NCBI RefSeq assembly: GCF_004916975.1
Contig: NZ_STGQ01000002.1
Location: forward strand, 1-64,000
Direction of reading: 5' to 3'
Source of the DNA: Paenibacillus dokdonensis
GTDB lineage: Bacteria; Bacillota; Bacilli; Paenibacillales; Paenibacillaceae
DNA: 64,000 nucleotides
This document shows, in pieces, positions 8,511 through 17,416 of this stretch; within the stretch, counting starts at the first letter, position 1, and each line of letters starts with the position of its first letter. The position numbers and the translations under genes are program-made. The notes beneath the pieces were generated by a model that was not told the DNA's origin, ran no database searches, and was given only the letters and a program-made list of their open reading frames with translations.

Positions 8511-10841
8511 CTAGCATTCCACTTTGGTGATCGGTGCAAACCCTGCGAGCAGCCGTTTGACTCCGACAGGTGCCGGAAAAGCAATCTGCAGCTCCGTATC
8601 ATTGCCGCTGCCTTTAACAGACACAACCGTTCCTGTACCCCATTTACCATGAGACACTTTGTCGCCAGCTTTAAGTGCAGTCAGATCTGCCGTGCTGCCT
8701 ACGGCAGCCGCTTGATGCGGTACCGAGGTCGTCACGGTTACCTTGGATTGCGATCCGGATGCTGTAGCTGTCGATCCACTCAGGGATGAGTTCTCGGCAT
8801 TGCGTCCAAAATTACTTCCGCTTCCGCTGCCTAATCCACGGCTGCCATAGGAGCCGCCAATATTACCGCCGCGGCGGTAACGGTCACGGGCTACGCCAGT
8901 CTCTTCCTTCAATTCTTCAGGAATTTCATCCAGGAAGCGTGAAGGCGGGTTCGCTGTCGTACGGCCAAATAAGGTACGCATCTGTGCACAGGAAAGGAAC
9001 AGCTGCTGTTCAGCCCGCGTAATCCCTACATAAGCCAGTCGGCGTTCCTCCTCCAGCTCCTCATTATCCGAAAAGGCGCGGCTGTGAGGGAATACCCCCT
9101 CTTCCATGCCTACGATAAAGACAACCGGAAACTCCAGACCCTTGGCGCTGTGCATGGTCATGAGAATAACGGCATCCGACTTATCCTCTTCCTCATCGTT
9201 CACCGAATCAATGTCGGCAATCAGGGCAAGGTCCGTCAGGAAGGAAACGAGTGACTTATCATCGTTATTTTTCTCGAATTCCATCGTAACCGACAGGAAC
9301 TCATCGATGTTTTCCAGGCGTGAACGCGATTCAATCGTATTTTCCCGCTGCATCTCAATCCGGTATTGGCTCATTTCCAGAATCTTTTCGGTCAGCTCTG
9401 TAACGGAGAGATATTCTACCATTTGATTCAGTGCTGCGATCATATCATAAAATTCCACCAGCGCATTTCGCGTCCGTCCGGCAAAACCCAGATCATCAAC
9501 GACCGCTAGTGCTTGGAAAATAGATGTTCCCCGCTCGGCGGCCGCTGCACCTAATTTCGCTACGGTCGTATCGCCAATGCCTCTTTTCGGCACATTGATC
9601 ACACGAGCCAAGCTGAGATCATCATCCGGGTTGGAAATGAGGCGCAGGTAGCCGAGGATATCCTTGATCTCTTTGCGATCATAGAACTTGATGCCGCCAA
9701 CAATCTGGTACGGAATATCCGATTTGATCAGAATTTCCTCAATAACCCGGGACTGGGCGTTCGTACGGTACAGGATGGCATGGTCCTGATAAGACTTATT
9801 CAGTTTGACGTTTTTACTAATTTCAGAGGTTACGAAATACCCCTCATCATGCTCGGAATCAGCCCGGTAAACTTTAATCTTGTCGCCATCGCCTTGGTCA
9901 GTCCACAGCTTCTTCGGCTTGCGTCCGCCGTTCTGCTTGATCACTTCGTTCGCCGCGTTCAGAATCGTGGAGGTCGACCGGTAGTTCTGCTCGAGTAAAA
10001 TGGTCCGGGCTTCAGGATAGTCCTCCTCAAAATTAAGGATGTTGCTGATGTCGGCTCCGCGCCAGCGATAGATGGACTGGTCGCTGTCACCCACCACGCA
10101 AATCCGGTGATGTCCGTCGGCGAGCATCCGGCAGAGCATATACTGGGCACGGTTGGTATCCTGGTATTCATCGACATGAATGTATTGAAATTTTTTCTGA
10201 TAAAAATCGAGAACCTCTGGTACTTCCTTAAACAGCTGAATCGTGGACATGATCAGGTCATCAAAGTCCAGGGAGTTATTGCTTTTCATCCGGCGCTGGT
10301 ACATGGTGTATACCTTGGCAGCGATGCTCTCAATATAGTCCCCGGCCTTTTGTTCATATTGTGCTGGAGTGATCAGTTCATTCTTCGCCGTGCTAATGAG
10401 AGAAAGAACGGCTTTAGGTTCAAACTTTTTGGTATCCAGGTTCAAATCCTTCATGCAGTTCCGAACGAGAGACAATTGGTCCGTCGAGTCCAAAATCGTA
10501 AAGTTGGAGTTAAAGCCGATCCGGTCAATGTCCTTACGGAGAATACGTACGCACATGGAGTGGAAAGTCGATACCCAAATGTCCCGGCCTTCATTGCCGA
10601 CGAGCTTGGTTACACGTTCCTGCATCTCACGTGCTGCTTTATTGGTAAAGGTTATCGCCAAAACACCCCATGGCGGAGCTTTGCGGGTGGCGATCAAGTA
10701 GGCAATACGATGCGTCAGCACCCTGGTCTTGCCGCTCCCCGCTCCGGCGAGAATCAGCAGCGGGCCTTCCGTTGCTTCGACGGCCTGCTGCTGCGGAGGG
10801 TTCAATTTTTTAATAGCTTGTTGTATATCAATCGGTTGCAT
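8511..10841 (-). CDS. pcrA: ATP-dependent DNA helicase PcrA
   Basis: 776 residues, UvrD/Rep superfamily 1 helicase. Walker A is GAGSGKTRVL near residue 34, the DEYQDTN Walker B lies near 225, and later motifs include QNYRST and VGITRAEQQL. A Gly/Ser-rich linker (~650-700) leads to a C-terminal Tudor-like domain (VSHGKWGTGTVV) that in PcrA contacts RNA polymerase. The 3'-5' helicase acts in repair, rolling-circle replication and clearing of transcription conflicts. The ATG sits 10 bases after AGGAAGGAG, 44 bases after pcrB. Confidence 0.97.
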   Translation of the reverse strand: MQPIDIQQAIKKLNPPQQQAVEATEGPLLILAGAGSGKTRVLTHRIAYLIATRKAPPWGVLAITFTNKAAREMQERVTKLVGNEGRDIWVSTFHSMCVRILRKDIDRIGFNSNFTILDSTDQLSLVRNCMKDLNLDTKKFEPKAVLSLISTAKNELITPAQYEQKAGDYIESIAAKVYTMYQRRMKSNNSLDFDDLIMSTIQLFKEVPEVLDFYQKKFQYIHVDEYQDTNRAQYMLCRMLADGHHRICVVGDSDQSIYRWRGADISNILNFEEDYPEARTILLEQNYRSTSTILNAANEVIKQNGGRKPKKLWTDQGDGDKIKVYRADSEHDEGYFVTSEISKNVKLNKSYQDHAILYRTNAQSRVIEEILIKSDIPYQIVGGIKFYDRKEIKDILGYLRLISNPDDDLSLARVINVPKRGIGDTTVAKLGAAAAERGTSIFQALAVVDDLGFAGRTRNALVEFYDMIAALNQMVEYLSVTELTEKILEMSQYRIEMQRENTIESRSRLENIDEFLSVTMEFEKNNDDKSLVSFLTDLALIADIDSVNDEEEDKSDAVILMTMHSAKGLEFPVVFIVGMEEGVFPHSRAFSDNEELEEERRLAYVGITRAEQQLFLSCAQMRTLFGRTTANPPSRFLDEIPEELKEETGVARDRYRRGGNIGGSYGSRGLGSGSGSNFGRNAENSSLSGSTATASGSQSKVTVTTSVPHQAAAVGSTADLTALKAGDKVSHGKWGTGTVVSVKGSGNDTELQIAFPAPVGVKRLLAGFAPITKVEC

Positions 10842-10885
10842 GCGGGCATGCTCCTTCCTGAATGTTATTTGCGCTTATTCCGCGC

Positions 10886-11572
10886 TTACTTCACAGCCTT
10901 GACGGTGAGCAGCGCCTGTTGCAGATTATCATATACCGCGTTTCCGACCACGATGGTGTCGCAGACAGCCGCCGCTTTGGCCGCGGTTTCCAGATCATGT
11001 ATGCCGCCCCCATAGAACAGCTTGGCGGTATGAAGAGATTGATGAATTTTTTTGACCGTGTCCATATCCCCGAAGCAGCCGCTGTACTCGGCGTAAACCA
11101 CCGGAAGTGACATCAGCTTGTCCGCGACTTGGCCATAAGCAGCAGCACCCGCCGCATCAAGATCCGTTTGGGCTCCAGTCACACGGGCCACAGTAGAGTC
11201 AGGATTGAGAATGATGTAGCCTTCAGGAATAAGCAGATCCCATGGAATCATATAGCCGTATTCCTCTACGGCCCGTTGATGCTGCCCCGTAATCCACATG
11301 GTATCCGCGGTATTCATTACCATCGGAATCATATACAAATCAAAACCGGGTACAATCATTTCAAGATTGGAAACCTCCAGCACACATGGAAGCTCATAAC
11401 GGCGGATCCGCGACATCAAATCTACCGTATTGTCGTACGTCACCCCGCTGGAGCCGCCTACCATGATCGCATCGGTCCCGGACATGCATACCGCTTCCAG
11501 TGCGTTATCATCTATTTCCCGGTCCGGGTCCAGCTTAAAGATATGTCTCCAGGGTTTAATCATCTGCTTCAA
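10886..11572 (-). CDS. pcrB: heptaprenylglyceryl phosphate synthase
   Basis: 228 residues beginning with TTG, eight bases after GGAGG. It is a TIM-barrel prenyltransferase (PcrB family) with signature stretches VGGSSGVT near the N-terminus and YGGGIHDLETA near the C-terminus. PcrB joins heptaprenyl diphosphate to glycerol-1-phosphate to make an archaeal-type ether lipid precursor in Bacillales. It is the first gene of pcrB-pcrA-ligA, the arrangement known in Bacillus. Confidence 0.93.
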   Translation of the reverse strand: MKQMIKPWRHIFKLDPDREIDDNALEAVCMSGTDAIMVGGSSGVTYDNTVDLMSRIRRYELPCVLEVSNLEMIVPGFDLYMIPMVMNTADTMWITGQHQRAVEEYGYMIPWDLLIPEGYIILNPDSTVARVTGAQTDLDAAGAAAYGQVADKLMSLPVVYAEYSGCFGDMDTVKKIHQSLHTAKLFYGGGIHDLETAAKAAAVCDTIVVGNAVYDNLQQALLTVKAVK

Positions 11573-11606
11573 ACGTCATTCCTCCACGACTTTTCTTCAT
11601 AAATCT

Positions 11607-11635
11607 AGTCTATGTCAGCGCAGGAGTAGTGTCAA
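11607..11635 (-). promoter_or_regulatory. pcrB-pcrA-ligA promoter
   Basis: On the minus strand a perfect -35 TTGACA (11630-11635) and -10 TAGACT (11607-11612) are 17 bases apart, 35 bases before the pcrB start. Confidence 0.75.
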
Positions 11636-11639
11636 TTTC

Positions 11640-11662
11640 TTGTTCGTATGGAATACGAACAA
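11640..11662. repeat. perfect 10-base dyad just upstream of the pcrB promoter
   Basis: Arms TTGTTCGTAT and ATACGAACAA are exact complements around a three-base centre. The dyad starts four bases upstream of the -35 box of the pcrB promoter. It could be an operator or a second hairpin following the adjacent terminator; no T run follows it on the minus strand. Confidence 0.6.
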
Positions 11663-11688
11663 TTTTATGGAATTTCCAGCTTCCACAC

Positions 11689-11724
11689 AAAAAGATATGC
11701 TTCACTCACGAAGCATATCTTTCA
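11689..11724 (-). terminator. terminator after the GDPD-like gene
   Basis: A 13-base-pair perfect stem (AAAGATATGCTTC, six-base loop) with T-rich 3' flank on the minus strand, 26 bases after the upstream stop codon. Confidence 0.8.
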
Positions 11725-11747
11725 TATTATTTCTTATCTATGCCATC

Positions 11748-12620
11748 TTATTTCCCAAAGGCATACAGCCAACTCGTCGATTCGACCTCTTTTTCCGTTA
11801 AAAAGTCCGAATAGAAGCCATTCACGCCCATCCGTTTCAGCTTGCTGACATCGTATGTTTCGTTGATCGTGTTTACATAGGTCACAACTCCAGCCTTTTT
11901 CAGCTTGGATAGAAATGTGCGTGTCACGCGCTGCTCGGGTATTGTTACCGCTTCAATCGCATTTTTGGAGACGAAATCGATAACTTCATCATCCGTATCC
12001 TTGGTTGCGTACAGCGTATAGATCAAAGATGGAAAATTATAAATTTCTTTCACCATCTGCAGCATTGGCTGGTTATAAATCTGCGGCACCACCCGCTCCA
12101 AAAGCTGCGGATTTCGTGCTTTTGCCGAGTTAACCAGCATGGCAAGTTCATGCTTCATATCTTCTGCTTCCTGCTCTTTCGTGTCTGTCACAATATATAT
12201 ATCAGGATAGCGCTCCATTAAATCCATAATGTCTGTCCAGCTCAGCGGATCATAACCTCCAAGAATTTTGCTCTGCTTGAACTCCTCATAACTGAGCCGC
12301 ACCGCCTGACGGTCTTTCGGGAGCTTGTCCTCCTGCTGCAGCAATTCGGTCATATGCTGTGTCCATTCATGCCTGGCCACGAGCTTGCCGTCTTCGGTCA
12401 GCAGCAAATCCACCTCAAACACACGGTTTCCTTTTTCATAGTTGGCGATAAATGCCTCGTAAGAATTCGTATATGCATGATCATTGATTCCTCCCATAGC
12501 ATGGGAAATCACCTTGTAATCTGTAAAATCGCCGTTTGATTCCTCCGAACTGCTTTGGGGAACCCAGAATAGCAGCCCGGCAGCACCCACCAGCAGAATG
12601 AGGGCGATCCATCTTCGCAT
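11748..12620 (-). CDS. secreted or membrane-anchored GDPD/PI-PLC-like phosphodiesterase
   Basis: 290 residues with an N-terminal hydrophobic segment (residues 4-20) that is a signal peptide or anchor. The remainder reads as a glycerophosphodiester phosphodiesterase-type TIM barrel. SHAMGG replaces the usual HRG, and NSYEAF, FEVDLLLTEDGKLVARHEW and the DTKE metal-site region fit the family. It probably hydrolyses glycerophosphodiesters or polar lipid headgroups outside the membrane. It is a single-gene unit with its own terminator. The divergent first motif makes the exact substrate uncertain. Confidence 0.72.
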   Translation of the reverse strand: MRRWIALILLVGAAGLLFWVPQSSSEESNGDFTDYKVISHAMGGINDHAYTNSYEAFIANYEKGNRVFEVDLLLTEDGKLVARHEWTQHMTELLQQEDKLPKDRQAVRLSYEEFKQSKILGGYDPLSWTDIMDLMERYPDIYIVTDTKEQEAEDMKHELAMLVNSAKARNPQLLERVVPQIYNQPMLQMVKEIYNFPSLIYTLYATKDTDDEVIDFVSKNAIEAVTIPEQRVTRTFLSKLKKAGVVTYVNTINETYDVSKLKRMGVNGFYSDFLTEKEVESTSWLYAFGK

Positions 12621-12754
12621 GAGTGTCCACGTCCTTTGCAGCGTCTTGGTTTAAATTGTATTAAGATGCACCTGTAATAAAGAATTACCCTGCCGCACGT
12701 GTGGTCAAACGAGGAGAAATATGGTGATAAGCATGGCGAAGCTCTTTCATATGA

Positions 12755-12786
12755 AAATAAAAAAATCTCCCATATATCAGGAGACC
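12755..12786 (-). terminator. probable terminator after rmlD
   Basis: On the minus strand GGTCTCC and GGGAGATT can pair (two G.T pairs) around an 8-base loop, followed by seven T. The stem is short, so confidence is moderate. Confidence 0.6.
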
Positions 12787-12797
12787 TCTCAATATTG

Positions 12798-13670
12798 TTA
12801 TTCAGAGACTGGTTTATTAAGCAAGTGAATGAAATCCTTGAGCCCTGCGCGCCAATGCCTCAGATCATGAAAACCATTGGTCCTGATCGACACATGATCC
12901 ATGACTGAATTAGCCGGACGCGGGGCAGGCCGAGGAAATTGCGCTGTTGTGCATGGCTCGAGCTGAGCAGCAATCGTAAGGCCAACTTGTTGAGCTTCCT
13001 CAAAAATAGCCTGAGCAAACTCGAACCAAGTGCATTCCCCGCTGTTCGATGCATGATAGATCCCGTATTTCTCCGTCTGGATCAGCTCCAGCAGAAATCC
13101 GGCCAAATCCATCGTATAGGTAGGGGATCCTTTTTGGTCATGAACCACTTGGACAAGCGGCTTTTCCTGACCTAAGCGAAGCATCGTCTTCACAAAATTA
13201 TTCCCGTGAATACCATATACCCATGATGTCCGGACGATAAAGTAACGGGAAGAAAGGGACTGTGCCAGCAGTTCGCCCGCTCTCTTGGATTTTCCGTACA
13301 CGCCCTGCGGATCTGTGTTGTCATACTCTCTATAGGGAAGCATGGATTGACCATCGAAAACATAATCCGTACTGATATATACCAGCTTGGCTCCCGCCTT
13401 CTCAGCAGCAACCGCAATATTCCTTGTTCCGTCCGCATTGACTTGGTAGGCCTTGTCGATATCGTCTTCGGCAGCGTCCACAGCTGTAAAGGCGGCACAA
13501 TGAATGACAACATCCGGATGAAAGGCTGCCATCAACCGCATGCATTGCTCCTGGCTGGTGATATCAAGCTCGGTACGCCCGCAGGCTTGAACCTCATGCC
13601 CTTTCTGAAGCAATAGAAGGACCATGTCCTTCCCTAATTGTCCGTTCGCCCCAGTCACTAAAACCTTCAT
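12798..13670 (-). CDS. rmlD: dTDP-4-dehydrorhamnose reductase
   Basis: 290 residues, a short-chain dehydrogenase of the extended type. The N-terminal NAD(P) motif is VTGANGQLGKD and the catalytic pair sits in YGKSKRAGE (YxxxK). It performs the last step of dTDP-L-rhamnose synthesis. It is the last gene of rmlA-rmlC-rmlB-rmlD and overlaps rmlB by one base. Rhamnose is used in cell-wall polysaccharide or S-layer glycans. Confidence 0.93.
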   Translation of the reverse strand: MKVLVTGANGQLGKDMVLLLLQKGHEVQACGRTELDITSQEQCMRLMAAFHPDVVIHCAAFTAVDAAEDDIDKAYQVNADGTRNIAVAAEKAGAKLVYISTDYVFDGQSMLPYREYDNTDPQGVYGKSKRAGELLAQSLSSRYFIVRTSWVYGIHGNNFVKTMLRLGQEKPLVQVVHDQKGSPTYTMDLAGFLLELIQTEKYGIYHASNSGECTWFEFAQAIFEEAQQVGLTIAAQLEPCTTAQFPRPAPRPANSVMDHVSIRTNGFHDLRHWRAGLKDFIHLLNKPVSE

Positions 13671-14689
13671 TAGGCATCCCCTAACCGTTCACCGTATTGC
13701 TTGGCATAATAGGCTTTATATTCTCCAGACTGAATACGGGTCCACCAATCCTTGTGTTGGAGATACCACTGGATGGTTTCCTTAATTCCTGTCTCAAAAT
13801 GATGCTTTGGCTTCCAGCCCAGCTCCTGAGTTATTTGGGCAGGGTCAATTCCGTAGCGGCGATCATGTCCGGGACGGTCCTGCACATACGTAATGAGAGA
13901 TTCCGGCTTGCCGAGCTCCTGCAATATCGTCTTTACGATATGGATATTGGTGCGCTCGTTATTGCCCCCAATGTTGTACACTTCCCCGATGCGGCCGTTA
14001 TGGATAACAAGGTCGATCGCGCTGCAATGATCCTCGACATAAAGCCAATCCCGGATATTCAATCCATCGCCATAGATAGGCAGGGGTTCATCGTTTAAGG
14101 CGCGGGAGATGATAAGCGGTATTAATTTTTCAGGAAACTGGTAAGGTCCATAGTTATTCGAACAGCGCGTGATATTTACCGGCAAACCGAAGGTTTCGTA
14201 ATAGGCACGAACCATTAAGTCTCCCCCAGCTTTACTCGCCGAGTACGGACTGTTGGGGGCGAGCGGTGTTTCCTCTGTAAAAAGTCCCGCATCACCCAAA
14301 GAGCCGTATACCTCATCCGTAGATACTTGAACGTATTTGGTCACGCCATATTTTTTGGCTGCATCCAGCAGCACCTGTGTACCGAGCACATTCGTTTTCA
14401 CAAATATATCCGGTTCCAAAATACTCCGGTCGACATGGGATTCAGCAGCGAAATTCACCACCACGTCAATGCCTTGCTGAAATAACAGGTCGATGCCTTG
14501 CGCATCCGTAATATCTGTTTTGCAAAAGGAGTAATTCGGATTGCCCGAAGCAGACTTCAGATTCTCCAGATTACCCGCATACGTAAGCGAGTCCACATTG
14601 ATGATCTTATATTTCGGGTGCCGCTGAAGCATATATAAAATAAAATTACTGCCGATAAAACCGGCACCGCCGGTAACAAGTAGTCTCAT
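13670..14689 (-). CDS. rmlB: dTDP-glucose 4,6-dehydratase
   Basis: 339 residues. The Rossmann motif is VTGGAGFIGSNF, the family signature STDEVYGSLG is present, and the catalytic YSASKAGGD (YxxxK) follows. It converts dTDP-glucose to dTDP-4-keto-6-deoxyglucose. It sits 15 bases after rmlC in the rhamnose operon. Confidence 0.95.
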   Translation of the reverse strand: MRLLVTGGAGFIGSNFILYMLQRHPKYKIINVDSLTYAGNLENLKSASGNPNYSFCKTDITDAQGIDLLFQQGIDVVVNFAAESHVDRSILEPDIFVKTNVLGTQVLLDAAKKYGVTKYVQVSTDEVYGSLGDAGLFTEETPLAPNSPYSASKAGGDLMVRAYYETFGLPVNITRCSNNYGPYQFPEKLIPLIISRALNDEPLPIYGDGLNIRDWLYVEDHCSAIDLVIHNGRIGEVYNIGGNNERTNIHIVKTILQELGKPESLITYVQDRPGHDRRYGIDPAQITQELGWKPKHHFETGIKETIQWYLQHKDWWTRIQSGEYKAYYAKQYGERLGDA

Positions 14690-14704
14690 GACAGAATCGG
14701 CCTC

Positions 14705-15256
14705 CTAATCGAAATTCAGTTCCGCATCCTTCAGAAGCGGGTGACGCTGATCTTTATCCGAAAGAATCGGATTGGAAGCGGGCCAATCGATTCCCAGCGC
14801 AGGGTCGTTCCATAATATGCCGCGATCATTCTCGGGGGAATAATATTCGTCCACTTTGTACAACACTTGGGTGTTTGGCACAAGCGTGCACAGCCCGTGA
14901 GCAAATCCTTTTGGAACCAGAAGCTGACGATGATTATATTCGCTTAAAATGACTCCGACCCATTGGCCAAACGTAGGTGAGCTTCTGCGGACATCAACAA
15001 TGACATCATAGATGACTCCTCTGACCACACGCACGACCTTGGTCTGCGCCTTCGGATTAAGCTGGTAATGCAAACCGCGAATTACGCCGGGTTCCGCAGA
15101 TAAGGATTGATTGTCCTGTATGAATTGGAGTGCTATTCCCTGCTGCTTCAGATCAGCCTCATTGTAACTTTCCATGAAGAAACCCCGGTTATCTCCATGG
15201 ACAGCCGGTTCGAGCAGGCAAGCGCCTTTTAAAGGTAAAGACGTGACTTTCAACAT
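14705..15256 (-). CDS. rmlC: dTDP-4-dehydrorhamnose 3,5-epimerase
   Basis: 183 residues, the usual length for this cupin epimerase. GLHYQLNPKAQTKVVRVVRG carries the catalytic His and GFAHGLC is the second signature. The start ATG follows GGAGGAG. Third step of dTDP-rhamnose synthesis, placed 27 bases after rmlA. Confidence 0.94.
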   Translation of the reverse strand: MLKVTSLPLKGACLLEPAVHGDNRGFFMESYNEADLKQQGIALQFIQDNQSLSAEPGVIRGLHYQLNPKAQTKVVRVVRGVIYDVIVDVRRSSPTFGQWVGVILSEYNHRQLLVPKGFAHGLCTLVPNTQVLYKVDEYYSPENDRGILWNDPALGIDWPASNPILSDKDQRHPLLKDAELNFD

Positions 15257-15283
15257 TTTCCGGCTCCTCCTTCCATCGTTTCG

Positions 15284-16027
15284 TTACAATTTGAATTTGC
15301 CAAATTCCTCGCTAAACATGATTTCCTGCGCTAATTCATTCGCCCGGGACCACGAGGCATGAGTACCCGCGTCCGTCCACCAGCCGCGCAAAACATCAAA
15401 AGTTAACTCATTACGTTTAATATATGAATTATTTACGTCCGTGATTTCCAGTTCGCCCCGTGCGGATGGCTCTAATGTCCGGATAATATCAAATACTTGA
15501 CTGTCAAACATGTAAATTCCCGTGACTGCGTATTGGCTTTTGGGCTGCTCCGGTTTTTCCTCAATAGAAAGAATACGTTCATCTTGAAGCTCAGGCACCC
15601 CGAAACGGCAAGGATCCTGGACCTCCTGGATCAAAATTTTGGCACCGTTTTTTTGTGAACGGAATTTTTCAACGAATGGCGTAATATCATCCTCGAAGAC
15701 ATTGTCTCCTAAAATAACCACCATCTGATCTCCACCCACAAACTGTTCGGACAAGCCCAAAGCCTGAGCAATACCTCCTGCTTCATCCTGAACCTTGTAT
15801 GTAAAATAAACCCCCATGTCCTGGCCGCTTCCAAGCAGACTCACGACATCTCCCATATGCTCCTTCCCTGTGACAACCAGAATATCTGTTAGGCCGGCCT
15901 GCTTCAATTTCGATACAGAATGAAAAATCATAGGATACTTACCTACAGGAAGAAGATGTTTATTCGTCACTTTGGTTAAGGGATACAAGCGTGAACCCGT
16001 ACCTCCGGCTAAAATGATTGCTTTCAT
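15284..16027 (-). CDS. rmlA: glucose-1-phosphate thymidylyltransferase (short type)
   Basis: 247 residues with the nucleotidyltransferase signature LAGGTGSRLYPLT and the product-site motif GDNVFEDD. It makes dTDP-glucose from dTTP and glucose-1-phosphate, the first step of the operon. At 247 residues it belongs to the short RmlA group that lacks the C-terminal allosteric extension of the ~290-residue enzymes. The ATG is preceded by GGGGG. Confidence 0.92.
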   Translation of the reverse strand: MKAIILAGGTGSRLYPLTKVTNKHLLPVGKYPMIFHSVSKLKQAGLTDILVVTGKEHMGDVVSLLGSGQDMGVYFTYKVQDEAGGIAQALGLSEQFVGGDQMVVILGDNVFEDDITPFVEKFRSQKNGAKILIQEVQDPCRFGVPELQDERILSIEEKPEQPKSQYAVTGIYMFDSQVFDIIRTLEPSARGELEITDVNNSYIKRNELTFDVLRGWWTDAGTHASWSRANELAQEIMFSEEFGKFKL

Positions 16028-16165
16028 AAATGCCCCCTAAAATCTGATGTTTATGTTAAACTGACCTCAAAATATACACCATGTTGTACAAAGCTTGGAT
16101 AACACATTGGATGCACTTCCTGAACAAGTTACTTAAAGGTAATTCGTCGTATCAGCCCCTCCCAA

Positions 16166-16196
16166 CGATACAAAATGTATCGACATACATATTATA
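16166..16196 (-). promoter_or_regulatory. rml operon -10 box and perfect palindrome
   Basis: On the minus strand a TATAAT (16191-16196) is followed after 8 bases by a perfect palindrome CGATACA-N3-TGTATCG (16166-16182). No good -35 box lies 17 bases upstream of the -10. The palindrome sits where a repressor would block the start of transcription. The rest of the 16028-16243 gap carries no gene. Confidence 0.5.
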
Positions 16197-16243
16197 ACAA
16201 ATAAAATTGTTTGGGATCCATTAAAAACTTAAAGCCCATCATT

Positions 16244-17164
16244 TTATTCATTTTGCATGCTAATGGGTTTAAGGTTGTTTTTACGACGATCCTTCTGTTC
16301 CATCTCCATAACTTCTCTCATATACTTCAGCAGTTCGTCCTTTAACTCCTCATGCTGAAGAGCATAATGAATTGTTGTCTGGATAAAGCCCAGCTTCTCG
16401 CCAACATCATGCCGCAATCCATCAAAATGATACGCAAGAATCGACGCACTATCACTTAAATGAGATAGAGCGTCCGTTAATTGAATCTCGCCGTTCACTC
16501 CAGCAGACTGCTCCTCTAGAAGATCAAAAATATGAGGTTTCAGGATATAACGGCCCATAATAGCTAAATTAGACGGTGCTTCAGAAGGCTTTGGCTTCTC
16601 AATAAGTTTAGCCGCTTGATATACTCGTTCACTAATCTTTTCTGCATCCACAATACCATAGCGCGAGACTTCCTCAAGGGGGACAGGCTGCACACCTACT
16701 ATGGATGAACTATATTGTTCATATACTTCGATCATTTGCTTTAGGCAGGGGACGCCTGCTTCAACGATGTCATCGCCTAGAAGCACGGCGAACGGTTCAT
16801 CCCCGATAAACTTGCGTGCACACCAGATTGCATGACCGAGCCCCTTCGGCTCCTTCTGACGTATATAATGAATATTCGCCATCTCAGTGGATTTACGAAC
16901 TTCATGGAGAAGCTCCCATTTCCCTTTTTCGATTAAATTACGTTCCAGCTCTAAGGAGTAATCAAAATGATCCTCAATGGCCCTTTTGCCCTTACCTGTG
17001 ACGATAATAATGTCTTCAATGCCAGAAGCAACGGCTTCTTCAATAATATATTGGATGGTAGGCTTATCGACAATAGGCAGCATTTCTTTAGGCATTGCTT
17101 TCGTCGCTGGAAGAAAACGTGTGCCTAAACCTGCTGCTGGTATAATGGCTTTACGAATTTTCAT
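16244..17164 (-). CDS. galU: UTP-glucose-1-phosphate uridylyltransferase
   Basis: 306 residues with the GalU signatures PAAGLGTRFLPATKAMPKE and the substrate-site VLLGDDIVE. It makes UDP-glucose for wall teichoic acid, glycolipid and exopolysaccharide synthesis. The start ATG follows GAGGAG by six bases. It lies upstream of rmlACBD on the same strand but is separated from it by 216 bases containing another promoter-like site, so it may be a separate unit. A TATAAT on the minus strand near 17217 may be its -10. Confidence 0.95.
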   Translation of the reverse strand: MKIRKAIIPAAGLGTRFLPATKAMPKEMLPIVDKPTIQYIIEEAVASGIEDIIIVTGKGKRAIEDHFDYSLELERNLIEKGKWELLHEVRKSTEMANIHYIRQKEPKGLGHAIWCARKFIGDEPFAVLLGDDIVEAGVPCLKQMIEVYEQYSSSIVGVQPVPLEEVSRYGIVDAEKISERVYQAAKLIEKPKPSEAPSNLAIMGRYILKPHIFDLLEEQSAGVNGEIQLTDALSHLSDSASILAYHFDGLRHDVGEKLGFIQTTIHYALQHEELKDELLKYMREVMEMEQKDRRKNNLKPISMQNE

Positions 17165-17351
17165 AGAAGGCTCCTCGGCGCAAGTACTTTGTAATCTATA
17201 ATCTTCTTACCCTATTATATCGGATTTAGCATGAATTTGGCTTAATAAGAAAAGAGGCTGCCAATCTTGGACCACAGAGCAGCGCATTTGTAGTGAATTC
17301 CCAACGTGCTCTCCATGCTGTTCTACTCCGCCAAAGACCTATCATAAATAT

Positions 17352-17397
17352 GAAAGCCCCTCCCCGGATCACAATTTGTGACCAGAGGAGAGGCTCT
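17352..17397 (-). terminator. terminator after the U32 gene
   Basis: A long stem on the minus strand (AGCCTCTCCTCTGGTCAC against GTGATCCGGGGAGGGGCT, some mismatches) follows the stop codon by about 20 bases and ends in TTTC. The gap between it and galU (17165-17351) shows no gene. Confidence 0.75.
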
Positions 17398-17416
17398 TTT
17401 ATATATCTTTAAAAAT

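Noticed and set aside
10107..11015. 302-residue plus-strand frame across pcrA and pcrB
   Set aside because: It runs antisense to two conserved genes and lacks motifs or a ribosome binding site.
11640..11662. LexA box before pcrB
   Set aside because: The half sites are in the order GTTCG...CGAAC, opposite to the CGAAC...GTTCG of a DinR/LexA box.
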